Positions 1-9,218 of a stretch of DNA of 64,000 nucleotides are shown piece after piece (the stretch's first letter is position 1; every line of letters begins with the position of its first letter). The stretch is from NCBI RefSeq assembly GCF_021290385.1, contig NZ_CP089928.1:1410501-1474500 (forward strand). The letters are read 5' to 3'. The position numbers and the translations under genes are program-made. The stretch comes from Microbulbifer sp. YPW16. GTDB taxonomy: Bacteria > Pseudomonadota > Gammaproteobacteria > Pseudomonadales > Cellvibrionaceae. Below the pieces are notes generated by a model. It was not told the origin of the DNA and did no database searches. It saw only the letters and a program-made list of their open reading frames with translations.

Positions 1-524
1 GCGGTGGTACCGTCAAGAGTCACGATGGACTGCGCCCAGGTCATCAGCTTGAGCATTTCTGCACCGTCCAGGTGGCCGGTGGAGACCACGATGCTGATCA
101 ACCCCAGGATCAGTTGTGCATAGAGCATCAGCAGGATGGTCAGGTCCATGCGCGAGGTGGTAGCCCGGATACGCGGGTTGGTCAGGCGGCGCTTCACCAG
201 GATGGTCAGGCCGATAAAGCAGATGACGCCGAACAGGCCACCGATGCTCATGGCCATCAGCTGCTTGGTGGCCGCGGAGACGCCAACTGCGTGCCAGACC
301 CACTTGGGCGTGAGCAGGCCCACGAAGTGGCCCGCGAGGATTGCGATCACACCGATGTGGAAGAGGTAACTGCCGACGCGCAGCTGTTTCTTTTCCAGCA
401 GCTGGCTGGAGCCCGTGCGCCAGGTGTACTGGTCGCGGTCATAGCGGATAAGGCTGCCCACCACGAACACGGTCAGGGCGATAAAGGGATAGATGCCGAA
501 GAGTAGTGTATTCAGGTAGTCCAT
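1..524 (-). CDS. narI: Respiratory nitrate reductase gamma subunit (partial, 3' end outside window)
   Basis: This is the membrane cytochrome b subunit that takes electrons from quinol and passes them to NarH. About 174 codons are present and the frame runs off the left edge; the E. coli protein has about 225 residues. The start of the protein matches E. coli NarI (MDYLNTLLFGIYPFIAL, then QYTWR, SSQ and LFHIG). Counting from the second of two adjacent ATGs puts the heme-ligand histidines at 56 and 66, exactly as in E. coli. That start lies 7 bases after a GGAG inside the end of narJ; the first ATG (525-527) would be only 4 bases away. The narJ stop is one base from the first ATG, so the two genes are probably translationally coupled. 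The C-terminal heme ligands lie outside the window. Confidence 0.95.
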   Translation of the reverse strand, partial: MDYLNTLLFGIYPFIALTVFVVGSLIRYDRDQYTWRTGSSQLLEKKQLRVGSYLFHIGVIAILAGHFVGLLTPKWVWHAVGVSAATKQLMAMSIGGLFGVICFIGLTILVKRRLTNPRIRATTSRMDLTILLMLYAQLILGLISIVVSTGHLDGAEMLKLMTWAQSIVTLDGTT

Positions 525-528
525 CATC

Positions 529-1263
529 TTACTCCATAGAAGCGCGGTGCTGCGGGGCCGGCTGTTCTGCCGCGTTGACCCAGTTGAGTGGCTGGCCGTC
601 CCGGCGCTGGGTTTCGCTGGGGCGCATGGTGAGCTGGTCACAGGCACTACCCTGGGTGCCGGAGAAGGAAACAGCCTCTTCCTCCCAGATCTTGTCCAGG
701 GCCTCGGGCGTGTCGTCGGGCTCCTCACCGGCGATGCGCTGCTGCAATGCCGGCACATCCACCTCGACTCCGGACAACTGCAACAAAGCATCCATCAGCA
801 GGTGGTAGGGACTGTCTTTTTCCCGCAGGCGCGCGGCGAGCAGCGCCAGCACATGGGAGACTTCCGCCAGCCATTCGGTCGCCGCCTCTCCCTGGGTCGC
901 GCAGAATTCCAGGTAGGTGGGCAGGTAGTCGGGCAGCTCACGCTCGTTCAGGGCCAGCCCGGCACTGCGGTAGCGGGCCATCAGGTCAACCATCGCCTGG
1001 CCGCGATCCCGGGACTCGCCGTGCACATGCTCGAACAGGTGCAGGGATACCTGCCGGCCCCGCTCGAACAGCCCGTCGTATTCCGACTGCCAGTCCAGGG
1101 CATCCATACGTTCAAAATAGGAAATGAAGGCCACCAGCTTGTCGCGCAGGGCCGTATCGATATCGGAGGACTCCGCTACCCAGCGGGTCAGCTCGTCCAG
1201 GTTTGCCACCAGCTCGTCCGCGGGATAGTCGAGCAGGCGTGAAATCAGGTTCAGGGTTTTCAT
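529..1263 (-). CDS. narJ: Nitrate reductase molybdenum cofactor assembly chaperone
   Basis: NarJ is a cytoplasmic chaperone of the TorD/NarJ family. It holds apo-NarGH and allows insertion of the molybdenum cofactor before the complex docks on NarI. The protein has 244 residues, a normal length, and opens MKTLNLISRLLDYPADEL, the typical NarJ start. It is mostly helical and acidic with no signal peptide. The last ~60 residues are less conserved and low in complexity. It lies between narH (74 bases upstream, containing a hairpin) and narI (essentially abutting), which is the standard narGHJI order. A GAGAAAA stretch precedes the ATG as a modest ribosome site. Confidence 0.95.
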   Translation of the reverse strand: MKTLNLISRLLDYPADELVANLDELTRWVAESSDIDTALRDKLVAFISYFERMDALDWQSEYDGLFERGRQVSLHLFEHVHGESRDRGQAMVDLMARYRSAGLALNERELPDYLPTYLEFCATQGEAATEWLAEVSHVLALLAARLREKDSPYHLLMDALLQLSGVEVDVPALQQRIAGEEPDDTPEALDKIWEEEAVSFSGTQGSACDQLTMRPSETQRRDGQPLNWVNAAEQPAPQHRASME

Positions 1264-1296
1264 AAGTTTTCTCGCATCAGGCTCTGTGGGGGTCAG

Positions 1297-1315
1297 GCCC
1301 GGCTCCGCGCCGGGC
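1297..1315 (-). other. Hairpin between narH and narJ
   Basis: GCCCGGC pairs with GCCGGGC around a 5-base loop in the 74-base gap between narH and narJ. Read along the operon (minus strand) it is not followed by a T-run, so it is unlikely to be a full terminator. An mRNA-stabilising or processing stem is more likely, and could adjust the narGH to narJI ratio. The T-rich run (TTTTTT) lies on the plus-strand side, where no gene needs terminating. Confidence 0.45.
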
Positions 1316-1337
1316 TTTACTGCTTTTTTCGCCTGAG

Positions 1338-2885
1338 TTAATCCACCTCTTGCGCCGGGATCACCTGGCGTACTGTCTGTTTCTTGCCACCGAATATATT
1401 GGTGCTGTCGTTACCGGTACCGCAGCCGTTGCCGAAGCTGAAGCCGCAGGAGGATTTCATGTCGTAGGCATTTTCGGCGTAGGCCTTGTGGCTGCTGGGC
1501 ACCACGAAACGGTCCTCGTAGTTGGCCAGCGCCAGGTAGCGGTACATGTCCTCCACCTGCTGTACCGACAGCCCGGCCTCTTCCAGCAGCTCGCGATCCT
1601 GGACACCGTCCACGTGGATGCCGCGCATGTAGGCGCGCATGACGATCATGCGCTCCAGCGCGCGCGCCACCGGTGCCTCGTCGCCCGCGGTGAGCAGGTT
1701 CGCCAGGTACTTCAGCGGAATGCGCAGGGTGGACAGGTCCGGGATCTCGGCGTTGCGCCCCACGGTCACGGTTTCCACGTCGCCCGCCTGCACTGCGTTC
1801 TGGATCGGCGACAGCGGCGGCACATACCAGACCATCGGCAGGGTGCGATACTCGGGATGCAGCGGCAGGGCGATCTGCCAGTCGATTGCCATCTTGTACA
1901 CCGGCGACTGTTGGGCAGCATCGATCCACGCTTGCGGGATACCTTCGGCGCGGGCGGCCTCCTGCACTGCGGGATCGCTCGGGTCCAGGAAGATGTCGCA
2001 CTGGGCCTGGTACAGGGCCTTGTCGTCCTCCACCGACGCCGCTTCCTCGATGCGGTCGGCGTCGTAGAGCAGCACGCCCAGGTAACGGATCCGGCCAACG
2101 CAGGTCTCGGAGCAGATGGTCGGCTGGCCCGCCTCGATGCGCGGGTAGCAGAAAATACACTTCTCCGATTTACCGGTTTTCCAGTTGTAGTAGATCTTCT
2201 TGTAGGGACAGCCGGACACACACATCCGCCAGCCGCGGCACTTGTCCTGGTCGATCAGCACGATGCCGTCTTCCTCGCGCTTGTAGATGGCACCGCTGGG
2301 GCAGGACGCCACACAGGCCGGGTTTAGGCAGTGCTCGCACAGGCGCGGCAGGTACATCATGAAGGTGTTTTCGAACTCACCGTAGATGTCCGCCTGGACC
2401 TCCTCGAAGTTCTTGTCCTTGCGGCGCTTGTCAAACTCGGTGCCCAGGATTTCCTCCCAGTTCGGGCCCCACTCGATTTTCTCCATGCGCTCGCCGCTGA
2501 TCAGCGAGCGCGGGCGGGCAACTGGTTGATGCTTCTGTTCCGGCGCCTTGTGCAGGGTCTGGTAGTCGAAATCGAACGGCTCGTAGTAGTCGTCGATCTC
2601 CGGCATGTCCGGGTTGCCGAAGATGTTTGCCAGCACCCGGTGCTTGCCGCCGATCCTTGGCTGCAGCTTGCCGTTTTTCTTGCGCGTCCAGCCACCATTC
2701 CACTTGTCCTGGTTCTCCCACTCCTTCGGGTAGCCGACACCGGGCTTGGTCTCGACATTATTGAACCATGCGTACTCCACCCCCTCGCGGGAGGTCCACA
2801 CGTTCTTGCAGGTCACGGAACAGGTATGGCAGCCGATACACTTATCGAGGTTCAGCACCATGCCGATCTGGGCTCTTACTTTCAT
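1338..2885 (-). CDS. narH: Respiratory nitrate reductase beta (iron-sulfur) subunit
   Basis: NarH carries electrons from the NarI hemes to NarG through one 3Fe-4S and three 4Fe-4S clusters, on the cytoplasmic face of the membrane. The protein has 515 residues, a normal length. The first cluster motif is visible at Cys16, 19, 22 and 26 (CIGCHTCSVTC). Further groups follow: CEHCLNPACVASCPSG, then CRGWRMCVSGCPYKK (with the tryptophan that marks the 3Fe-4S site), then CIFCYPR. It overlaps narG by 4 bases (ATGA), indicating coupled translation. No oddities were seen. Confidence 0.98.
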   Translation of the reverse strand: MKVRAQIGMVLNLDKCIGCHTCSVTCKNVWTSREGVEYAWFNNVETKPGVGYPKEWENQDKWNGGWTRKKNGKLQPRIGGKHRVLANIFGNPDMPEIDDYYEPFDFDYQTLHKAPEQKHQPVARPRSLISGERMEKIEWGPNWEEILGTEFDKRRKDKNFEEVQADIYGEFENTFMMYLPRLCEHCLNPACVASCPSGAIYKREEDGIVLIDQDKCRGWRMCVSGCPYKKIYYNWKTGKSEKCIFCYPRIEAGQPTICSETCVGRIRYLGVLLYDADRIEEAASVEDDKALYQAQCDIFLDPSDPAVQEAARAEGIPQAWIDAAQQSPVYKMAIDWQIALPLHPEYRTLPMVWYVPPLSPIQNAVQAGDVETVTVGRNAEIPDLSTLRIPLKYLANLLTAGDEAPVARALERMIVMRAYMRGIHVDGVQDRELLEEAGLSVQQVEDMYRYLALANYEDRFVVPSSHKAYAENAYDMKSSCGFSFGNGCGTGNDSTNIFGGKKQTVRQVIPAQEVD

Positions 2886-5800
2886 TGCACGGCCTCCTCT
2901 TGTGCTACCGGCTCTTTCACTTCTTCTCCGTCGAGCCAGTCCACTTTGTTCATCTTTCTTACGATTACAAACTCGTCGCGGTTACAGCCCACGGTGCCGT
3001 AGTAGTTGAACCCGTAGGACTGCTGGGCGTAGCCGCCGATCATATGGGTCGGCTTCATTACCGCGCGGGTCACAGAGTTGTGGATACCGCCGCGGGTACC
3101 GGTGGTCTCCGCCCCGGGGGTATTCACGATGCGCTCCTGGGCGTGGTACATCATCGCCATGCCGTCGGGTACCCGCTGGGACACCACCGCCCGGGCCGCG
3201 ATGGCACCGTTGACGTTGAAGATCTCGATCCAGTCGTTGTCCTCGACACCCGCGAGCTTCGCATCGGTTTCGCTCATCCAGACAATCGGCCCGCCGCGGG
3301 ACAGGGTGAGCATCAGCAGGTTGTCGGAGTAGGTGCTGTGGATACCCCACTTCTGGTGCGGGGTAATCCAGTTCAACAGGATCTCCTTGTTGCCATTGGG
3401 CTTCTGGTTCAGTACTGGCTGCACTGTCTTCAGGTTGATCGGCGGCTTGTACACGCACATGTTCTCGCCGAAATCACGCATCCACTCGTGATCCTGGTAG
3501 AACTGCTGGCGGCCGGTGATGGTGCGCCAGGGGATCAGCTCGTGGACGTTGGTATAGCCGGCGTTGTAGCTGACGTGCTCGTCCTCAAGGCCCGACCAGG
3601 TCGGCGAGGAGATGATCTTGCGCGGTTGCGCAACGATGTCGTTGAAGCGGATCTTCTCGTCTTCCTTCGGCTTGGCCAGGTGCGTATGGTCGCGCCCGGT
3701 CACCTTGCCCAGCGCCTCCCAGGCCTTCACCGCCACCTGGCCGTTGGTTTCCGGCGCCAGCGACAGGATCATTTCCGCGGCGTCCACCGCGCTGTCGATA
3801 CGGGCGCGGCCGTTGCGCGCGCTGTCCTCGGTCCAGGTGCGGTTGAGCTTCTTGAGGAAGTCCACTTCCACTTCGGTATTCCAGCTGATGCCCTTGCCGC
3901 CGTTGCCGAGTTTCTCCAGCAGCGGGCCGATGGAGGTAAAGCGGTTGTAGGTATTGGGATAGTCGCGCTCCACCGGGATCATGCTGGGCGCGGTGACCCC
4001 GGGCACCAGGTCGCACTCACCCTTCCACCAGGCCTTCACGCCAAACGGCTGCGCGATTTCGGTGGGCGTATCGTGGTGGATCGGCAGGGTCACCAGGTCG
4101 GTTTCCACCCCCAGGTGGCCGTCGGTGAGCTCGGAGAATTTCTTCGCCACACCCTTGAAGATGTCCCAGTCGCTACGTGCCTCCCAGGCCGGGTCCACCG
4201 CCTTGGTGAGCGGGTGGATGAACGGGTGCATGTCGGACGTGTTCATGTCGTCCTTCTCGTACCAGGTGGCGGTCGGTAGGACGATGTCCGAGTAGAGGCA
4301 GGTGGTGGACATGCGGAAGTCCAGCGTTACCAGCAGGTCGACCTTGCCCTCGCTGGGCTGGTCATGCCAGGTGATGTCCTCCGGTTTCTTGCCGCCGGCC
4401 TCGCCCAGGTCCTTGCCCATCAAGCCATGCCTGGTGCCCAGCAGGTGGCGCAGCATGTACTCGTGGCCCTTGCCGGAAGAACCCAGCAGGTTCGAGCGCC
4501 AGATAAACATGTTGCGCGGGTAGTTCTGGGGGTTGTCCGGGTCCTGGTTGGCGAACTTCAGTTCGCCGCTCTTCAGCTGCTGCACCGCGTAGTCTTTCGG
4601 GTCCATACCCGCGGCGGCGGCGTCCCTGGTGAGCTGCAGCGGGTTAATACCCAGCTGCGGCGCGGACGGCAGCCAGCCCATGCGCTCGGCACGGCTGTTG
4701 TAGTCGATGATGGAGGCCTGCCACTTGCTCTTGTCGGCCAGCGGCGAGACCACCTCTTCCATCTCCAGCTTTTCGTAGCGCCACTGGTTGGAGTGGTTGT
4801 AGAAGAAGGAGGTACCGTTCATGTGGCGCGGCGGGCGCTGCCAGTCGAGGGCGAACGCCAGCGGCGTCCAGCCGGTCTGCGGGCGCAGTTTTTCCTGGCC
4901 CACGTAGTGGGCCCAGCCACCGCCACTCTGGCCGATACAGCCACACATCATCAGCATGTTGATGAGGCCACGGTAGTTCATGTCCATGTGGTACCAGTGG
5001 TTCAGCGCGGCACCGACAATCACCATGGAACGGCCGCGGCTCTTGTCGGCGGTGGAGGCGAACTCGCGGGCCACGCGGATGACGTCCTGCGGGCGGCAGC
5101 CGGTGATCTTCTCCTGCCAGGCCGGGGTGTAAGGCTTGTCGTCCTCGTAGCTGTGGGCACAGTTGGGGTCGTCCAGGCCGTGCTCGACGCCGTAGTTGGC
5201 CAGGGTCAGGTCGTAGACGCTGGCCACGCGCAGGGTCTCACCGTCCTTGCCGGTAACCAGCCTGACCGGCACCTTGCGCTCGATCACGTCGCTGTGGTCG
5301 GTGTGCTGGAAGTAGTCGTACTCGTGAGTCTGGCCGCCAAAATAGGGGAAGGCCACCTGGGCGACCTCGTCCGCAGCCTCCTTGAGGCTCAGCATCAGCT
5401 GCAGCTCCTCGCCGCTCTTGCCGTCGCGCTGCTCGATATTCCACTTGCCCTGCTCGCCCCAGCGATAGCCGATGGAGCCCTGCGGGGAGACCAGCTGCCC
5501 GTCGTGGTTGATAGCGATGGTCTTCCATTCCGGGTTGTTGTCCTGGCCCAGGTTGTCGGCCAGGTCCGACGCGCGCAGGAAGCGCCCCTGCACCAGGCGG
5601 CCGTCCTGCTCCTCGAGGGTGACCAGCATCGGCATGTCGCTGGTGGTGCGCACATACTCGGTGAAGTAGGCGCTGGGCTTGTCCACGTGGAATTCCTTCA
5701 GGATCACGTGACCGAAGGCCATCGCCAGTGCGGCATCGGTACCCTGGCGCGGTGCCAGCCAGGTGTCGCCGAACTTGGAGCACTCGGAGTAATCGGAGGT

Positions 5801-6643
5801 GATGACGCAGGTCTTGGCGCCCTTGTAGCGCACTTCGCTCAGGAAGTGGGCGTCCGGCGTACGGGTCTGCGGGACGTTGGAGCCCCACACGATCAGGTAA
5901 TTGGAGTTGTACCAGTCCGCGGACTCCGGAACGTCGGTCTGCTCCCCCCAGATCTGGGGGGAGGCCGGCGGCAGGTCACAGTACCAGTCGTAGAAACTCA
6001 GGCAGTTACCACCGATCAGGGACAGGTAGCGGGCGCCGGCGGCGTAGGAGACCATGGACATGGCCGGGATCGGCGAGAAGCCGGTGACGCGGTCGGGACC
6101 GTACTGCTTGGTGGTGTAGACGTTGGCGGCGGCGATCAGCTCGTTGACCTCGTCCCACTTGATACGCACGAAGCCGCCCATGCCGCGGCGCTCCTTGTAG
6201 GACCTGGCCCTGGCCGGGTCCTCGACGATGCTGGCCCAGGCCTCAACCGGGTCGCTGTGCTTGAGCCTGGCCTCGCGCCACAGCTTCACCAGACGCTTGC
6301 GGATCTTGGGGTACTTGAGCCGGTTGGCCGAGTACATGTACCAGGAATAGCTGGCACCACGCGGGCAGCCCCGCGGCTCGTGGTTGGGAAGGTCCGGGCG
6401 GGTGCGCGGATAGTCGGTCTGCTGGGTCTCCCAGGTGACCAGCCCGTCTTTTACGTAGATTTTCCAGCTGCAGGAGCCGGTGCAGTTGACGCCGTGCGTG
6501 GAGCGGACAATCTTGTCGAACTGCCAGCGGCGACGGTAGCCATCTTCCCAGCTGCGGTCATCATCGGTCTTTTCCCCGTGCCCGTTGGCAAAGGGTTCCT
6601 TGTTCTTCTTGAAGTATTTCAGTCGGTCCAGGAAATGGCTCAT
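2882..6643 (-). CDS. narG: Respiratory nitrate reductase alpha (catalytic) subunit
   Basis: This molybdenum bis-MGD enzyme reduces nitrate to nitrite in the cytoplasm using electrons from NarH. The open frame could start at 6730, but residues from the ATG at 6643 align with the E. coli start (MSHFLDRLKYF against MSKFLDRFRYF) and a GGGAGA lies just upstream, giving 1253 residues. The FS0 cluster motif HGVNCTGSC begins at His50 (Cys54, Cys58). The Mo-ligand region WYCDLPPASPQ is intact. The C-terminal part (YNAGYTNVHELIPWRT, GGIHNSVTR, NYYGTVGCNRDEF) is strongly conserved. It is the first gene of narGHJI, divergent from narX, with NarL-type sites in the gap. Confidence 0.98.
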   Translation of the reverse strand: MSHFLDRLKYFKKNKEPFANGHGEKTDDDRSWEDGYRRRWQFDKIVRSTHGVNCTGSCSWKIYVKDGLVTWETQQTDYPRTRPDLPNHEPRGCPRGASYSWYMYSANRLKYPKIRKRLVKLWREARLKHSDPVEAWASIVEDPARARSYKERRGMGGFVRIKWDEVNELIAAANVYTTKQYGPDRVTGFSPIPAMSMVSYAAGARYLSLIGGNCLSFYDWYCDLPPASPQIWGEQTDVPESADWYNSNYLIVWGSNVPQTRTPDAHFLSEVRYKGAKTCVITSDYSECSKFGDTWLAPRQGTDAALAMAFGHVILKEFHVDKPSAYFTEYVRTTSDMPMLVTLEEQDGRLVQGRFLRASDLADNLGQDNNPEWKTIAINHDGQLVSPQGSIGYRWGEQGKWNIEQRDGKSGEELQLMLSLKEAADEVAQVAFPYFGGQTHEYDYFQHTDHSDVIERKVPVRLVTGKDGETLRVASVYDLTLANYGVEHGLDDPNCAHSYEDDKPYTPAWQEKITGCRPQDVIRVAREFASTADKSRGRSMVIVGAALNHWYHMDMNYRGLINMLMMCGCIGQSGGGWAHYVGQEKLRPQTGWTPLAFALDWQRPPRHMNGTSFFYNHSNQWRYEKLEMEEVVSPLADKSKWQASIIDYNSRAERMGWLPSAPQLGINPLQLTRDAAAAGMDPKDYAVQQLKSGELKFANQDPDNPQNYPRNMFIWRSNLLGSSGKGHEYMLRHLLGTRHGLMGKDLGEAGGKKPEDITWHDQPSEGKVDLLVTLDFRMSTTCLYSDIVLPTATWYEKDDMNTSDMHPFIHPLTKAVDPAWEARSDWDIFKGVAKKFSELTDGHLGVETDLVTLPIHHDTPTEIAQPFGVKAWWKGECDLVPGVTAPSMIPVERDYPNTYNRFTSIGPLLEKLGNGGKGISWNTEVEVDFLKKLNRTWTEDSARNGRARIDSAVDAAEMILSLAPETNGQVAVKAWEALGKVTGRDHTHLAKPKEDEKIRFNDIVAQPRKIISSPTWSGLEDEHVSYNAGYTNVHELIPWRTITGRQQFYQDHEWMRDFGENMCVYKPPINLKTVQPVLNQKPNGNKEILLNWITPHQKWGIHSTYSDNLLMLTLSRGGPIVWMSETDAKLAGVEDNDWIEIFNVNGAIAARAVVSQRVPDGMAMMYHAQERIVNTPGAETTGTRGGIHNSVTRAVMKPTHMIGGYAQQSYGFNYYGTVGCNRDEFVIVRKMNKVDWLDGEEVKEPVAQEEAVQ

Positions 6644-6692
6644 GCGTTTCTCCCAGGGCATAAAAATGCGGTTAAACCATCGGGTTAGCGGG

Positions 6693-6768
6693 AATATAAA
6701 AGCCGGCTTCCGGGCGATCACCTGCCCCAAAAGGGGTAGAAAGGGGGGGATCTACCCACGAATGGGTA
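6693..6768 (-). promoter_or_regulatory. narG promoter region with NarL heptamers (7-2-7 pair plus a third)
   Basis: TACCCAC-GA-ATGGGTA at 6753-6768 is a 7-2-7 inverted pair of NarL heptamers (consensus TACYYMT; the minus-strand half TACCCAT is perfect). A third heptamer, TACCCCT on the minus strand, lies at 6732-6738. A TATATT at 6693-6698 on the minus strand is a candidate -10. The pair is centred about 118 bp before the narG ATG. No convincing FNR box (TTGAT-N4-ATCAA) was found. The site could also act on narX, which starts 190 bp away in the other direction. Confidence 0.7.
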
Positions 6769-6875
6769 GGGAACCGGGGTCGGCGGGCGGGTAAGGTGCG
6801 GCTGAAAGCGAACAAAGACGGGGCCCGCGGGAGAACCGCAGGAAGCTGATCAAAAAATATGCAACAATGGCGCTC

Positions 6876-6893
6876 TTTGGTGGTACTACCAAA
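6876..6893. promoter_or_regulatory. Near-perfect 18-bp inverted repeat upstream of narX
   Basis: TTTGGTGGTACTACCAAA is palindromic apart from one mismatched pair. It sits 63 bp before the narX start, in the narG-narX gap. It does not match the NarL heptamer or FNR consensus. It looks like a dimeric regulator operator, but no regulator can be named. It could also be a chance palindrome. Confidence 0.35.
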
Positions 6894-6955
6894 AACGCCT
6901 GCGCGGCAGGGGCATAATAGGCCCCGGGGCCCAATCGACCGACAGATAGCCAGAC

Positions 6956-8803
6956 ATGCTCAACCGAATCCGCCAGTCCATCGTTTACCGCATCGGCACC
7001 CTGATGCTGCTTACCGTGCTGGTCGCGCTCAGTTCCATGGTCGCGTCCTACGTCATTTCCGATGCCGCCGAGAACGACGCGGCCGCGGTCAACCTGGCGG
7101 GCTCACTGCGCGCCATGAACTATCGGCTGGCTGCTACCGCGCCCGCCGGCGACCGGGAGGCCACCCGCCAGGTAGCCGACCAGGTGGCACACCGCCTGCG
7201 GCAGGTACTGGATATCTCCGATTTCGTCGCGGACGACACCAGCAGCGCGGCCGCGCGCTATACAGGTGTACTCAACCACTGGCAGCAGGAAATCCGCCCG
7301 CTGGTGGAGTCGGTGGCCGCCGGGCAGACTCCCATGAACTCTCTCCAGCTGGCCACGCGGCTCGAGCCCTTTATCGGCGAAGTGGACGCGCTGGTGTCAG
7401 AGTACCAGCAGATCGCGGAAACGAAGATCCGGCTGCTGCGCGTGGTACAGCTGGCGTCCCTGTTCGCCACCGTGCTGCTGGTTTACCTCTCGCTGTATAT
7501 CCTGCATCGCTCCGTGGAGCAGCCTCTACAGCAATTGACCGACCGTTCAATGGGCATCGCGCAGGGTAACTTTGACCTTTCCCCGCTCGATATCGACAGC
7601 GAGGATGAACTCGGGGTGCTCGCGCGGACAATCAATTACATGAGCGACGAGATCCACGCGACCCACCGCGACCTCGAGCGTCGCGTGCAGCTGAAGACCG
7701 CCCAGCTGCAGAAGAGTCACGAGGCCCTGGACTTCCAGTATCGCCTGGCGCGCCGGATTGGCGAAGGGCCGCTGCAAGGCGCCGAGCTGGAGCAGTGGCT
7801 GTCCGAGTTCTCGCGACTGGCCGACCTGGAAAACCTCGACCTGTGCCTGATGACCCCAGAAGGCGAAGCGCCCTACGAACACCTGGTGCGCGGTTTCGGC
7901 AACAGTCACTGCGACCCCGGCGACTGCCAGGTCTGCGTCAGCACCTGCGGCTCGACGGTAGAGGGTGACCAGCGCACCTACCGCTTCCCACTGGAGGTGG
8001 ACAAGCGCAATTACGGCGTACTGGTGTGCAGCCTCCCGCAGGAGAAAGAGCTGGATGAGGAACAGCAGCAGCGCCTGGCCACCTTTGCCGACAGCGTTAC
8101 CGCCGCCATCGCCATCAATGAGCGCGAGGCCCAGGAGCGCCGCGTCGCGTTGATGGACGAGCGCGCCATCATTGCGCGCGAGTTGCACGATTCACTGGCC
8201 CAGTCCCTCTCCTACCTGAAGATCCAGGTTACCCGCCTCACCCGCGCCAACCGCGGCGAGCAGGTCGACCGGGAACAGGTGCAGGAAATCATCGCCGAGC
8301 TGAAGCAGGGGCTGGACTCCTCTTATCGGCAGTTGCGGGAACTGCTCACGACCTTCCGGTTGCAGATCGGCCAGGGTGGCCTGCGGGGCATCCTGGAGCA
8401 AACCATACTCTCCTACCGGGAACAGCATCCCCAATTGAGCATCCTGCTGGATTACCGCCTCGATGAGATCCCGCTCACCCCGCATGAGGAAATCCACCTC
8501 CTGCAGCTGGTGCGCGAGGCGTCGCAGAACGCGGTCTACCACTCCCAGGGCGACCGCGTGGAAATCAGCCTGCTCCAGGGGGACAACCACAGCCTGGAGG
8601 TGCGGATCCGCGATAACGGGATAGGTATCAGCGACGCCCCGGAGAAACGTAATCACTTCGGCATGTCGATCATGCAGGAACGGGCCAGCAACCTGGATGG
8701 GGAGCTGACGATCCGGCGGCGCGACACCGGCGGTACCGAGGTTTCCTTTACATTTGTGCCCGACTACGCCCGCAACCGGGAAGTCATCTGGCAGGAGGCG
8801 TGA
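6956..8803 (+). CDS. narX: Nitrate/nitrite sensor histidine kinase
   Basis: This is the membrane sensor that phosphorylates NarL when nitrate or nitrite is present (615 residues). Domains in order: TM1 ~11-33; a periplasmic sensor domain beginning with the NarX/NarQ P-box (~38-58, DAAAVNLAGSLRAMNYR); TM2 ~162-184; HAMP ~185-238; a central module with four cysteines near 319-332 (CDPGDCQVCVSTC); a HisKA_3 dimerisation domain with ARELHDSLAQSL (phospho-His near 409); and an HATPase domain with N-box NAVYH (~524) and G-box DNGIGI. The narL gene is not adjacent but lies 3.8 kb away beyond nnrS and narK. The ATG at 6956 has only a weak ribosome site. A NarQ-type function cannot be excluded, but its location and partner favour NarX. 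Confidence 0.93.
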   Translation: MLNRIRQSIVYRIGTLMLLTVLVALSSMVASYVISDAAENDAAAVNLAGSLRAMNYRLAATAPAGDREATRQVADQVAHRLRQVLDISDFVADDTSSAAARYTGVLNHWQQEIRPLVESVAAGQTPMNSLQLATRLEPFIGEVDALVSEYQQIAETKIRLLRVVQLASLFATVLLVYLSLYILHRSVEQPLQQLTDRSMGIAQGNFDLSPLDIDSEDELGVLARTINYMSDEIHATHRDLERRVQLKTAQLQKSHEALDFQYRLARRIGEGPLQGAELEQWLSEFSRLADLENLDLCLMTPEGEAPYEHLVRGFGNSHCDPGDCQVCVSTCGSTVEGDQRTYRFPLEVDKRNYGVLVCSLPQEKELDEEQQQRLATFADSVTAAIAINEREAQERRVALMDERAIIARELHDSLAQSLSYLKIQVTRLTRANRGEQVDREQVQEIIAELKQGLDSSYRQLRELLTTFRLQIGQGGLRGILEQTILSYREQHPQLSILLDYRLDEIPLTPHEEIHLLQLVREASQNAVYHSQGDRVEISLLQGDNHSLEVRIRDNGIGISDAPEKRNHFGMSIMQERASNLDGELTIRRRDTGGTEVSFTFVPDYARNREVIWQEA

Positions 8804-8810
8804 TCACGCA

Positions 8811-9191
8811 ATGCTCTATACCACCCTGAAGACCCTGCACATGACCCTCGCAATGCTGTCCTTCAGCGGATTCATGCTGCGCACCGGTGGCCAGCTCGCC
8901 GGCGCGGGATGGGCGCGGGGCCGGCTCGCCCGGTTACTTCCCCACCTGGTGGATACCGCCCTGCTGGTCTCCGCGCTCTTCCTGTTGCAACGCCTGCAGT
9001 GGTACCCGCTGCAACAGCCATGGCTGCTCGCCAAGCTCGGCGGGCTGCTCGCTTATATACTGCTGGGCGTCGTCACCATGCGCCTTGCCCGCAACGGCAG
9101 TGAACGTTTGCTGGGAGCAGCGGGCGCGAGCATGGCTTTCGCCTACATGGTGTCGGTGGCGATCAGCAAGTCACCGCTGCCGTTCATCTGA
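8811..9191 (+). CDS. SirB-family small membrane protein
   Basis: The 126-residue protein has four hydrophobic segments and the opening LYTTLKTLHMTLAMLSFSGF, followed by GG and then HLVDTALL, as in the SirB (SirB2) family. Members are often linked to respiration or redox gene clusters; the biochemical role is not known. The ATG at 8811 is 7 bases after the narX stop, and an AGGAGG lies 12 bases upstream inside the narX end, so it is probably co-transcribed with narX. No soluble domain or metal motif is present. Confidence 0.8.
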   Translation: MLYTTLKTLHMTLAMLSFSGFMLRTGGQLAGAGWARGRLARLLPHLVDTALLVSALFLLQRLQWYPLQQPWLLAKLGGLLAYILLGVVTMRLARNGSERLLGAAGASMAFAYMVSVAISKSPLPFI

Positions 9192-9218
9192 GGCCACGGT
9201 CGCCGGAAGGATGGGGTG

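Noticed and set aside
4364..6688. 774-codon open frame on the plus strand opposite narG
   Set aside because: It is antisense to a gene with full homology to NarG. High-GC codon use leaves long antisense frames, and its product is low-complexity Val/Ala/His/Gly-rich sequence with no domain.
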